NCBI GenBank assembly: GCA_032718475.1
Contig: JAUCBJ010000022.1
Location: forward strand, 1 to 64,000
Origin: Nemertoderma westbladi
Taxonomy: Eukaryota; Xenacoelomorpha; Nemertodermatida; Nemertodermatidae
Reading direction: 5' to 3'
DNA: 64,000 nt
The notes beneath the pieces are model-generated. The model was not told the DNA's origin. It searched no databases and was given only the letters and a program-made list of their open reading frames with translations. Positions within the stretch are counted from its first letter, which is position 1; every line of letters starts with the position of its first letter. Positions 53,619 to 63,000 of the stretch are shown here, piece after piece. Made by a program: the position numbers and the translations under genes.

Positions 53619-55433
53619 CTGTGAAACAAACGGAATGAAATCGTTTACTCGACTACAGATGTTCATTCTGAGTAAAATAAAGTCAGACTGTGTGTGTGTA
53701 CCGGTACTAGCGTATATATGTATATAATATCATCGCTGGAACCATTCATAAATATTACATACAAATTGTTTAGTTAAATTTACAGAATAAAGCGGCACAA
53801 ATTCCCATAAAGAACAGAAAAGCGAAACCTAATATCTCCGTCAGCGTCGATAAAAAAAAGAAACCCAAAACAAACAAGTTCTGTAGTTTCTTAGTGTATC
53901 TGTACGTACATACAGTAATTTGCAATTTAGTTGTTGATAAAGGGAAAGGACGGTTGTTCGAAATTACGATACGGTCCTTCAATCATACTTACCGGTACAT
54001 TTTATTGGTCACTTAGAAAAACGTCCTTCATCTAAACGCCAATAAACTTGGTCATTATGACAACAGCGACCTGGGCAAGGAACTATTTACTGAGAAAACA
54101 AACGTTCCCTTCTTTAGGCTGGTTTGTTTTATTATATCGAGAACTGTCATATACAGTCACTCAAACATACTAACAACAAGCACAAGCATACAAATTGTTC
54201 CCTATAAGAAATTATTTAATAAATCTACCTAATAAACAATTTAATTGAAGGGATATAACCGCATTCTATTCCGTTACTCCCTGAATTATGGGATCTGTTG
54301 TAGGAATACTATAAGGGTAAGGAAGTACCGCAGGGCAAGGCGTAATGGTATGCAATCAGACGCAATCACCTGGACAAATACGGGGGGGAGGGGGGTCATC
54401 GGTCTCCAGGGTAAAAAATGAACGCAAATAACAGCTGATTACTTTCAAAAATAAATCTGCAACCTGTTCTATTGACTTTCCTTTATTGTTTTAATGTTTT
54501 GGTTATAATAACAACGTGCCACTGAAAGCTGCTCCTTTCCCATAATTAATAACTTAACATTGAGACGATATATAAATTCGCCGAGATGATATTGTTTATT
54601 AATAAATATGATTGTTGAAATACATAAATAAAAATCACAATTCCTAAATTGTTTTATCTAGTTTATAAATATTTCTAAAACTATAAATTTGAAATGTTTG
54701 AAAAGGTTTTTTTACTTTACAATGGGAAATTGAAACATTTACAATAAAAATGTGACATTAGCAACAAAACTCAAGCCCTCCAAAACTGTAATAAACAAAC
54801 TAATAAACACATTAAAGAAATGATATATAAATCAGTATTGCGGTTCACTTAAATATGAACAACCCCTTCCTTGGCAAAAATTATATTAATAAATAAATAC
54901 TTACCCGAAGGCGTCACATTCAATTCTTGGGAAAGTTGATTGTTATTATTAGCTGCATCAGCAAACTGAAAAGAAAATATATTTTATTTAATGAACACAA
55001 TAGCCTATAAAACTACACTAATTGCGTAACATAACTTGTATAGCTGTAAGTGTGGGATGTCAGGATGTAGGCCTAGTGGAAGTGGGTGAATATGTTTTGT
55101 TTACATATACTCATTACTTATATATATACAACATCATACAATTTAACAACACAACGTTAGGTTAGGCGTATTCAAAATTGAAACTATCTTATATGAGAAT
55201 TCAGAGTTGAAATCGGAACGAATTATAATTAAAATAAAAGCGACCATTTAAGTTAGGCCTATGTTAGGTAGTATAGGTACCCGTCTGTCAGTGTGTTGGT
55301 ACCGGTATAAATTTGTGTTTATGTAGACTAATAGATAAAAGTAACTCACTTGATTTGCTATTCGACCGCTAATAATTGACGCCCCATCTTGAATGCGTTG
55401 GTTCTGTAGTTTCTCTGTTATAATTGATACCAT
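53005..55433 (-). CDS. FAM53-family nuclear protein, three coding exons
   Basis: Join 55,433-55,350, 54,965-54,905 and 53,618-53,005 on the minus strand: 759 nt, 252 residues, ATG start, TAA stop. Both introns have GT-AG ends and the exon phases match exactly (phase 0, then phase 1). The N-terminus MVSIITEKLQNQ resembles the short conserved start of vertebrate FAM53 proteins. Further hallmarks are KRHCRSL (residues 97-103), PWRP (150-153), CRSQP (217-221), GLKRRRP (232-238, a basic nuclear-localisation-like stretch) and LDLCKM (240-245). In vertebrates the FAM53B/Simplet protein acts in the nucleus and is linked to Wnt/beta-catenin signalling; that role is inferred here. At 252 residues it is shorter than the vertebrate paralogues (roughly 390-420). 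Which paralogue it matches cannot be told. Non-coding 5' exons may exist further upstream. Confidence 0.87.
53619..54904 (-). other. FAM53 intron 2
   Basis: Intron of 1,286 bp with donor GTAAGT (54,904-54,899) and acceptor CACAG. It contains a G-rich tract on the plus strand at about 54,382-54,395. I see no embedded gene; a 70-codon minus-strand frame near 53,770-53,982 shows no recognisable domain. Confidence 0.8.
54905..54965 (-). CDS. FAM53 coding exon 2
   Basis: A 61-nt exon encoding 20 residues plus one base of the next codon. It follows a TTTTCTTTTCAG acceptor and ends at a GTAAGT donor. The peptide starts FADAANNNNQLSQ and is rich in Asn and Gln. It is too short to be found by ORF length, and is supported by both splice sites and the matching phase on each side. 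Confidence 0.8.
54966..55349 (-). other. FAM53 intron 1
   Basis: Intron of 384 bp with donor GTGAGT directly after the CAA codon at 55,352-55,350 and acceptor TTTTCAG. It contains a short GTTAGGTTAGG word at about 55,157-55,167 and nothing else recognisable. Confidence 0.78.
55350..55433 (-). CDS. FAM53 coding exon 1
   Basis: Encodes residues 1-28 from ATG at 55,433-55,431 to a CAA codon followed at once by a GTGAGT donor, phase 0. The N-terminal motif MVSIITEKLQNQ is the feature shared with FAM53 relatives. The sequence before the ATG (ATAATGAA on the minus strand) holds no in-frame extension that I favour as coding. Confidence 0.8.
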
Positions 55434-56405
55434 TTCATTATTATAACATTGTAATATATAACCTGTGATAAAATAATTGCAACTCCGACCAGGCGTGAAC
55501 CTGTTTCTTTGAGTAATATTTACATCGTAGTCGTTGATCCCGTCATCACTGTATTATAATTACAAATAAAACAAATAAAATGTAAATACGCAAGGTACAT
55601 CACAAAGACATAAAGAATTCAGCTGTTTTCTGTTTAGAAGTTATCTTGTTAGGAGTACCACGCTGTAAGCTATTATACTGTTATATACTGCTATACGACA
55701 TATGGTTGTATAACCAGATCACTGTCAGCTGTATCAGTGTATGGGTCTGCACCTAGCCTCTAGGCCTACTGTTCAGAGCTAGTAGCATATGTAGAGAGAG
55801 AGAGATGGCCATAATTCTTTGATTCATGATAATATGCCTGCCTGCCTATTGCATGTATTGCCAACTTACGGACTAAGATCTGTACCGGTACTGGTAGATG
55901 GATAGTTAGATTTATTTATGCATTATGAAAAAACAATAACAAATACATCAAACAACGGAACATGAATGAATGAATGAATAATTCGTTTAATTTCCTGTAC
56001 ATAATGGAGGAATGTAAATAGGAAAATTACCGTTAATCACAAACACAGATTACATAAAACTTTATAATTACAGAAATAACACGTTAAAATTACTTTAAAA
56101 AGTATGATAAAATCCCCCCCCAGCCCCCCCCCCCCCCCCCCCGGTAGCTAAAAATTGAATAATTCCAGTAAAAATAAATAAAACTTTAAACCGTATATGT
56201 CACTTGTTAGCTGAGATTAGCAACTTAATAAAAATTAAAATCAGGCTAAGTAAAATAATAAATAAATAAATAAAAATTGAAAATACGTTGACAATTGAAC
56301 GATAAGCCTACAAACTAGATAAATAAAATAAAATTAAAATTAAAAATAACGTGCCAATATTTAAGAATTGTAGATAAAACTATAGGGGCCTACATAAATA
56401 AAATA
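55434..56405. other. Non-coding region upstream of FAM53
   Basis: AT-rich DNA that should hold the FAM53 promoter and any 5' untranslated exons, but I could not place them. Visible low-complexity items are an AG run at about 55,793-55,805, an ATGA run at about 55,962-55,979, AAAT repeats at about 56,250-56,275, and the C tract listed separately. Confidence 0.6.
56114..56142. repeat. Poly-C tract (8 C, AG, 19 C)
   Basis: Eight consecutive C, then AG, then nineteen consecutive C. The minus strand is therefore a long G run that could form a G-quadruplex. Length is likely variable between individuals and prone to sequencing error. Confidence 0.9.
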
Positions 56406-56985
56406 TCATTGCATGAAAATCGGTATCTCATTGTTTATTAGATATCTAATAGTACTTGGACCGAAAGAGTTATGAAACATCTTGGTCCGTGTATCAGGCA
56501 TTCTGTAATTATTGCGAGTTGCGGTGGAGTTTGATCGGCAACCAATAATGAAAGCGTGTAGAGGATGACTCGGCGTGTCTACAATCTTCTTTACCATGTT
56601 GGTGAACTGTTTGGAAAACGCATCGTTTATAATGTTCATGTAAACTTGTTTTTCAATTAGAGTGTTTTGCAAACAGCGACAGTGGCCTCTTTAACTTCTT
56701 TTTGAGATTCTTTGGAATGAGGGGGACCCACGCAACCGCACAGTACATATATTGTGGTACAATGTAAGTTTCAAAGATAAATATTTTTGTATCTTTATTT
56801 GCAAACCGGATGAAGAAACTGAATTGGCGAACTATGTAATTTACCCTTTTTATAAGTTTAAATATAAGAGTTTTCCATGATAGATTATTTGCAATCCATA
56901 TTCCAAGATGTTTCACTTCGGACGGACGCGGAACCTCGTCACCATCTATGTGGATTATTTCTTCTGCGATATCTAGAACCCTGTA
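56406..56985 (-). pseudogene. LINE reverse-transcriptase C-terminal remnant (frameshifted)
   Basis: Minus-strand fragment of a non-LTR retrotransposon. The first part (about 56,985-56,653) contains VKHLGIWIANNLSWK and a following ETYIVPQYMYCAVAW, the typical post-catalytic part of LINE RT with the thumb-like helices. The second part (56,672-56,406), in a different frame, contains a HPLHAF motif and NSFGPSTIRYL, the usual ending of such ORFs. The change of frame lies near 56,655-56,672. The RT catalytic core and endonuclease are absent, so this is a 5'-truncated dead copy. The clade is not resolved from this piece. The upstream end coincides with the edge of the inverted-repeat element at 56,986. 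Confidence 0.75.
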
Positions 56986-57617
56986 TGGAATCCATCCAAA
57001 AAGTGCGCCGGATAGCGCGCCGACCTGCCGACCAATTTTTATGCGCGCCGCGCCGCTCTTATGCCATTTCGAAGAAAAACCCCGCGCCAACTAAATTTTT
57101 AAGCACGCCGATGCAATTTCGAAGAAACCCCGCGCCAACTAAATTTTTAAGCGCGCCACACATTGAAACAATTTTGAAGAGCGCCACGCCAATGCAAATT
57201 CAATTTTGAGGGAGTGTAACCAATCTGTCAGTCTGTCAATGTCAGTCAGTAGGATCAGTACTGATGTACCAGTCCCTGCCAGCCTGCTGCGCTGCCCTTT
57301 ATCTGTATACAACAGTAGCCTAACCACTGAACCATACAACAGAAAAAGAAAGGCGAGCGTAGCGAGCCGAAATTTTTAAACAGCTAATGCTATTTTTAAG
57401 GCACTTATCCATAATTGTTAAACCTGTTTAAACTAACAAATCGGCGCCGGTTTTTATTTTTGGGAGCGCCAAAGCTGAAAGCCGGCGCGCTTTACAATTT
57501 TCAAGCGCGCCACGCACCAAAGTCGGCGCGCTTTACGATTTTCGAGCGCGCCACGCATTGGCGCGCTTTTATTGCAAAGTGCGCCGGATTATTCCGGCGC
57601 AAAGTGTATGGATTCCA
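56986..57617. mobile_element. GCGC-rich MITE-like inverted-repeat element
   Basis: Starts with TGGAATCCAT at 56,986-56,995 and ends with its reverse complement ATGGATTCCA at 57,608-57,617. The inverted similarity continues imperfectly inward through GTGCGCCGGA. Near the right end, 57,581-57,600 is a perfect 8-bp stem with a TTAT loop. Each arm carries internal direct repeats: two ~43-bp copies around CCCCGCGCCAACTAAA starting near 57,066 and 57,115, and two 34-bp copies starting CGGCGCGCTTTAC at 57,483 and 57,524. There is no transposase, and no clear target-site duplication is seen. It is probably a non-autonomous DNA transposon; the superfamily is unknown. Confidence 0.65.
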
Positions 57618-57945
57618 GTCTGGGCTGCAATGAACAGATGAAGAATGAAACAAATTCGAAACGGGCAAGGTCGGATTGCCTGATTGCTTGCTACGTAGTT
57701 TTACAGTAGATAGCTCACTTGAACAAATTTAAAATTAAAAATAAGGTAGGCCTAGGCCTACAATTCTGCAATTAATTGATATCATACTGTCTGTGTCTGA
57801 CTGTCATAAGATGATAAGCCAGTAAGCCTGTAGGCCTAAGCAGATAAGAACAAAACCAACAGAACGAGGCAGCAGGGTGGAATTAATACGACTGTACGAG
57901 GCTGTACAGAAGTTAAGCACACTAGACTGCTAGACAGTCGGTGAG
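57618..57945. other. Unassigned non-coding DNA
   Basis: AT-rich spacer between two inverted-repeat elements. It contains several TAGGCCTA words (about 57,747-57,760 and 57,830-57,838). No coding frame, exon pair or RNA gene is recognisable. Confidence 0.5.
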
Positions 57946-58222
57946 AAGTCAAAAATTGGACTTGAGTCCAAAATTGGACTTCGACTCCAGTTCAAGTCCA
58001 AAATTGGACTTCTGTGAGTCCAATATTGGACTTCAAATCAGCCAATTGTTCCAGGGCCTTGGTTAATTGGATCGGGCGGGATTTTTTTTTTTAATCGAAA
58101 ATATATCAAAAAATAAGAGTTTTGAACAGGGGGACCTGAAATTCACCAGGGGGAACTTTTTTTATAAGGCTTAGAATTTTACAAAAGTCCAATATTGGAC
58201 TTTAAGTCCAATTTTGGACGCG
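57946..58222. mobile_element. Foldback element with TTGGAC palindrome clusters
   Basis: The left arm (about 57,948-58,034) holds repeated AAGTCCAAAATTGGACTT-like palindromes. The right arm (about 58,184-58,220) holds a perfect 18-bp palindrome AAGTCCAATATTGGACTT followed by AAGTCCAATTTTGGAC. The two arms are inverted copies of each other, so the whole piece can fold back. The centre contains a T run and two G-runs (CAGGGGGACC and CAGGGGGAAC). There is no ORF. The boundaries are approximate and no target duplication could be confirmed. Confidence 0.6.
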
Positions 58223-59273
58223 ACATTGAGATTCAAACTTAAATGTACATGAAGCATAACAGATGAGAGACAGCCAGACAGCTATTAAGTTATGGAAAGT
58301 TACCTTTGCAGCTCTGTATGTACTGACTGATGTATCTTCAGTGTACTGTACTTAGAATATAATGGTACATTCTAGCATTCTAGGTACTTTGTAATTTACT
58401 CTTTAGCATATTGTTTAGTTTACATTCATGTTATGTCTAACCTTCGCCTTACAGCCTAGTACCCAGGACTTTAGAGTCTTTAGGACTAGATTAGATTATG
58501 CTCCAAGAAATATTTAATTACAAATTATATTTGGTGAAAACTGGTAGCAATGCCAGGTTTGCCAACTGCAGCTGCTGCTAAGGCTAACTACAGTACACAG
58601 TACAAGCTACGATTTCGTCTAAGCCTATAGGCAGATCCAGATAGGAGCCCTATCAGAAAGAAATACTACAACATTGATGCTACCACCACCATCTCTTCAA
58701 ATTTTTCCATACAACAGGAAGGGTATTTTAAAACGGCTGGATAATGAAAGGGGATTAACTGATTAACGGGTTGGTGTGAGCGTTTTTGCTTTAATCGCTC
58801 TGATTCTGTCAGTTATGCGTGATTTAATCTTAATGACCGAAAAACATTGTGATAACATAATAGTAATAACAGGAATGTTTATTGAAGAATGTTAGAATTT
58901 AATATCATCAAAATATGTTCGGTAAAAAGATACACTTCGGATTCCCTAATAACAGAATGAATTTCATCGCGGTTGTTAGTTGATTAAATAGGTTGAGATA
59001 CGAAGGGACAGGGAAGTTGTAAAGAAGAGCTGTCATAGGTCAATGTGTCTTATTGTCATTGTATGCGGTATTAGAGCTGGTGATAATTGGCGAGAGTTGA
59101 ATAGTGAATGTAGCAATTAGATTACCCGGCCAAGAATGTATAGTAGTAGATATCAGCTGATATTATAAACATTATATTATATTGAATGCTAGCGGTTGGA
59201 TTTTGTGGGCTAATATGCTCGAGCTGACTTGTTACAAGCATTGTACGAAATAAGGGGTATTTTTTACTGGTCA
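58223..59273. other. Unassigned non-coding DNA
   Basis: About 1 kb of AT-rich sequence between the foldback element and the LTR. I find no domain, credible exon, tRNA or further repeat. The five bases GGTCA at 59,269-59,273 would be one copy of a target-site duplication if the LTR call is right. Confidence 0.5.
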
Positions 59274-60012
59274 TGTACAATCTGTAACAGTCCCCCCTTG
59301 AGATATTGCGAAGCCAAAATCTCAAAAAAATTTTATTTTATTTTTTTTTTGTGGGGGAAGGGCGCTAGTAGACTGTTTGCCCGTGTCTACTTTCCTTTTT
59401 TATTTGCAACCCTTTTCTTTTACTTTATTTTACCGAATAGCATTCATTTGAGATAAGGGTCTTTTATTATTAATTTGTTTTTAATTTTAAATTTTATTAT
59501 TTGTCTATTTATTTATTTTATTTTAATATCGATTATTATAGAGATTGTATAGTACAGTATAACATACGGTAGCTAGTATATAGTATATAGCATAGACTAG
59601 AGTGACGATTTTAGATTATTTCGTTCTGTCTCTGTGGTCGAAACTAGTCTTGTCAATATAGTCTGATAATAATGTTTGAGAGAAATGTTAAATGAGTTAG
59701 ATGTTAGTGAGTGTTAGTGAGAAATCGTATTGCACAAACTATAATACTAAATATATAAATGCAATAAACATTGAACTACATACAAACAGTACATATAATA
59801 CTATATATAAAATGCACAACATAGAGAAATATATTATTGTAAAAGTCCCTTCACCGTCATTTATGGTTCATATGAATAATTAATGTTCTTTATTATCTTC
59901 TAGTGGTTGCCCTTTATGTGGTTGTCCGTTGTCTCATCTGAGGTACGGTACATGCCTCTGATTGCATCTACATTGCTGAGGGTTTCCAAGAGTACTGTAT
60001 GAATGTCGTACA
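59274..60012 (-). repeat. Probable 3' LTR (739 bp)
   Basis: Read on the minus strand, it begins TGTACGACATTC at 60,012 and ends GATTGTACA at 59,274, giving TGTAC/GTACA inverted ends of the TG...CA type. It directly follows the purine tract after pol. It has an AATAAA at 59,337-59,332 near its end and a TATA-like stretch near 59,801-59,810. The 5' LTR is outside the window, so the boundaries rest on end structure alone. A plus-strand 60-codon frame inside (59,701-59,883) is not credible as a gene. Confidence 0.65.
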
Positions 60013-60018
60013 CCCCCT
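60013..60018 (-). promoter_or_regulatory. Polypurine tract of the BEL/Pao element
   Basis: AGGGGG on the minus strand immediately before the TG of the proposed LTR. This is the usual place for the primer of plus-strand DNA synthesis. It is short, so the call depends on the LTR boundary. Confidence 0.55.
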
Positions 60019-60051
60019 GAAAATAATTAAGGTAATATAATGTAAACATTT

Positions 60052-63000
60052 CTATTTTTCAATGGATATAACGTCAGATTCTAATAAGCAAAGCTTATCT
60101 ACATGACGCTTATAAACCCCTGCTGGAGTTTTTACTGAAGCATGGCGGACAATTCCGTCGGCATCTGGGAACACTTGGATGATACGTCCCCATTGCCACT
60201 GTGATCTAGGCTGATGATCGTCATAGATCAGTACTGCGTTGTCTACCCGCAGGTTATCACGTTCACGGTTCCATTTGTTTCTGGTTTGTAAAGTCACTAC
60301 GTACTCCCTGAGCCACCTCTCCCAATAGTTAGTGGCTATTAGCTGGGATTGACGCCAAGTACGAGTAGAATAAGAGTCACTATCGTAAACTGGCCCTATG
60401 TGTACGTTGTAGGCAGGACGTTGTAGAAGGAAGTGGTTAGGTGTGAGTGGTTCCTCACCTGTGATGTCGTTATTTACGATGCTAAGCGGCCGACTGTTCA
60501 TTATTGATTCCACCTCTGTTATACTTGTGAGTAATGTGTCATCGGTTACTAAATTTTTATTAATTATGGCTAGAGTGGTTCTTTTAGCTATCTGTATTAA
60601 CCTTTCATGTACTCCACCCGTGTGGGGCGCTAGTGGTGTCAAGAAGTGCCATTCAGTCCCATTCGGCCTTGAGAATTCAACTAACTCATCTTCCCAGGTT
60701 TGTAAGTTACTTCTAAGTTCTGACTCGGCCCCGATAAAGTTTGAGCCGTTATCAGAGTCGACCCTCTTTGGGGGGCCCCGTCGGGATATAAACCGACGAT
60801 ACACGTTGATGAATGCGTCAGCTGATGCATTCATTGCGATGTCAAGATGAACTGCTCTGCAGTTTTGGCATGTGAATAATATTCCGTATCTTTTATTAGT
60901 GGTACTGCGACCTCTTAAAGTGTATAGGGGTCCCCACATATCCACTGTGGAATAAGTGAATGGGGGCTCGTATGGCGTTAGTCTCGATGCTGGTAATGGT
61001 GACATTAATTGCTCCATTCTCCTTGATTTGATCCAGCGGCAGATGAAGCATTTTCCAGTCATGGCTTTAGTTATTGCTTGTACGCTAAGTATCCAATATT
61101 TTTCTCTAAGCTTACATACAACGTGTGAGTATCCTGCGTGACCTAATTTTGTATGTACGTCCCATATCAACGCCCGTGTTATTGAATGTTTCTTTGGTAG
61201 TATAATTGGGTATGCGGCGTCATATGATATGGGCGCCTTACTGATACGACTACCTACTCTGATTAATCCGTCATTACCTAGGTGGGGGCTAAGCTTTGCA
61301 ATTGGGCTATTTCTAGGCACTGGGGAATTATTAGATAGGCATTTATATTCTTCTTTGAATGTTTGCGTTTGTGTAAAGAACAGAAGCCTTTTGCCGGATT
61401 TTTCTAGCTCCTGAGCACTTACCACTATGTTTTTTAACATGATCGGATCGATAGAGTACTTACATAACCTTATCAACCAGGCGAATAATATTCTTACCTT
61501 ATTCCAGGATGAATTCCTGTCTATAATTTTAGTGATAGCTTCTATTGTGCTGTCGTTCATGTCTGATTCACAACTGTCCTTAAATCTTACCTTTTTGGTG
61601 TGAAGTTCTTCCAGAATACTATACCAGAAATCCTCTGTCCCCTCCGTGACGTCATCAGAGACTTCACTATCGTTATCGACCTCTGATATTTCGCCCGTAT
61701 ATTGAATTTTCACATCAGGATCATCTCTAATGGCGTCGGTCCATTCTGATTTGTTTTGGATTCCGGGCCATTGGGATTCGTCTTGAGAAAGGAAAGTGGG
61801 CCCATACCACCATTGACGACGATCCTTCAACCCTTTAGCAATGAGTCCCCTGCTAATGTCGTCGGCTGGATTTAGTTCACCTTGAATGAAAAGCCATTGG
61901 TTACATTCGGATTGTTCTAGAATATGATTTACTCTGTTAGTTACATACCTTTTAAACTCTTTGTCCTCATTGTTTATGTATCCTAGAACTACTTTGGAGT
62001 CAGACCAAAATGTTGACTTTTCGATTTTAAGGTTGAGTTCTTCCTTGAGAGTTCGGCCAACGTCAGCGACTATTACTGCCGCCTGCAACTCCCGTCTGGG
62101 CGTTGACAACCCGCTAGAAACTGAGGAAATTTTAACCTTGGAAAATAAATATGATATTGTTATATGGCCATCCATTTCAACTCTAAGATATGAAATGCAA
62201 CCGCATGCTACTTCGGAGGCGTCGCAAAAGTGATGTAATTGGTACTTTATATTTTCTAATGCCTGAGTAAAGCTATGGTACACTCTGGGTATCTGTATGA
62301 CCGACAGTTCGGCAATCTGTTGAGACCATTTGGTCCATTTTTTGATGTATTCCTGTGGTATTGGTTCGTCCCAACCAATACCGGAATGCCATATATCTCG
62401 TACAATTAATCTTCCCTTCACTACAAAGGGGGATAAAAAGTTCAGAGGGTCAAATATCGAGTTTACAACGCTTATGCATCCTCGCTTAGTTAGAGGGGCG
62501 TCCTTTTTCTGGAAATTAAAGTTAAAATTATCCAATTGGGTGTCCCAAATGACACCCAACACTCTTGTGGCTGGGAGGTTGTCCAGGTCTAAGTTTATGT
62601 ATTGTTTACCTAAGTGTGAGACATTCAATGCCTCTAAAAACTTTCTAGAATTAGACATGAATTTGTGTAATCTAAACCCACCTTTGGAAAGGCAAGCAAT
62701 GAGTTGTGGAGCCAGGTCTATTGCTTCTGGAACTGTATCTAAGGATTCACAGATATCATCTACATAAAATGATGTTAGTACACTGTTTATTACATTTTCA
62801 TCAAATTCGTCTGCATTATCCAACCCGGTTCTCCTTAGAGTGTGTGTGGCAATGCACGACGAATCTGTAGCACCAATTATATGTACAAGCATTTTGTAAG
62901 TTTCTATTTGGTTACTACCTATTGGCTTCTATAAAAATCTTAAGCTGTCGCTATCCTCATCGGTGACTTTCACCTGATGATACATGCCTTCTATGTCTGC

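Noticed and set aside
53770-53982. 70-residue minus-strand frame with a hydrophobic stretch
   Set aside because: It lies inside FAM53 intron 2 and has no recognisable domain or splice support.
56877-57633. Frames of 66-110 residues over the GCGC-rich element
   Set aside because: They are made of the element's internal repeats and are not conserved protein sequence.
59122-59883. Small frames near and inside the LTR
   Set aside because: AT-rich chance frames without domains.
60013-60051. Envelope gene downstream of pol
   Set aside because: Only 39 nt separate the pol stop from the proposed LTR, so there is no room for one.
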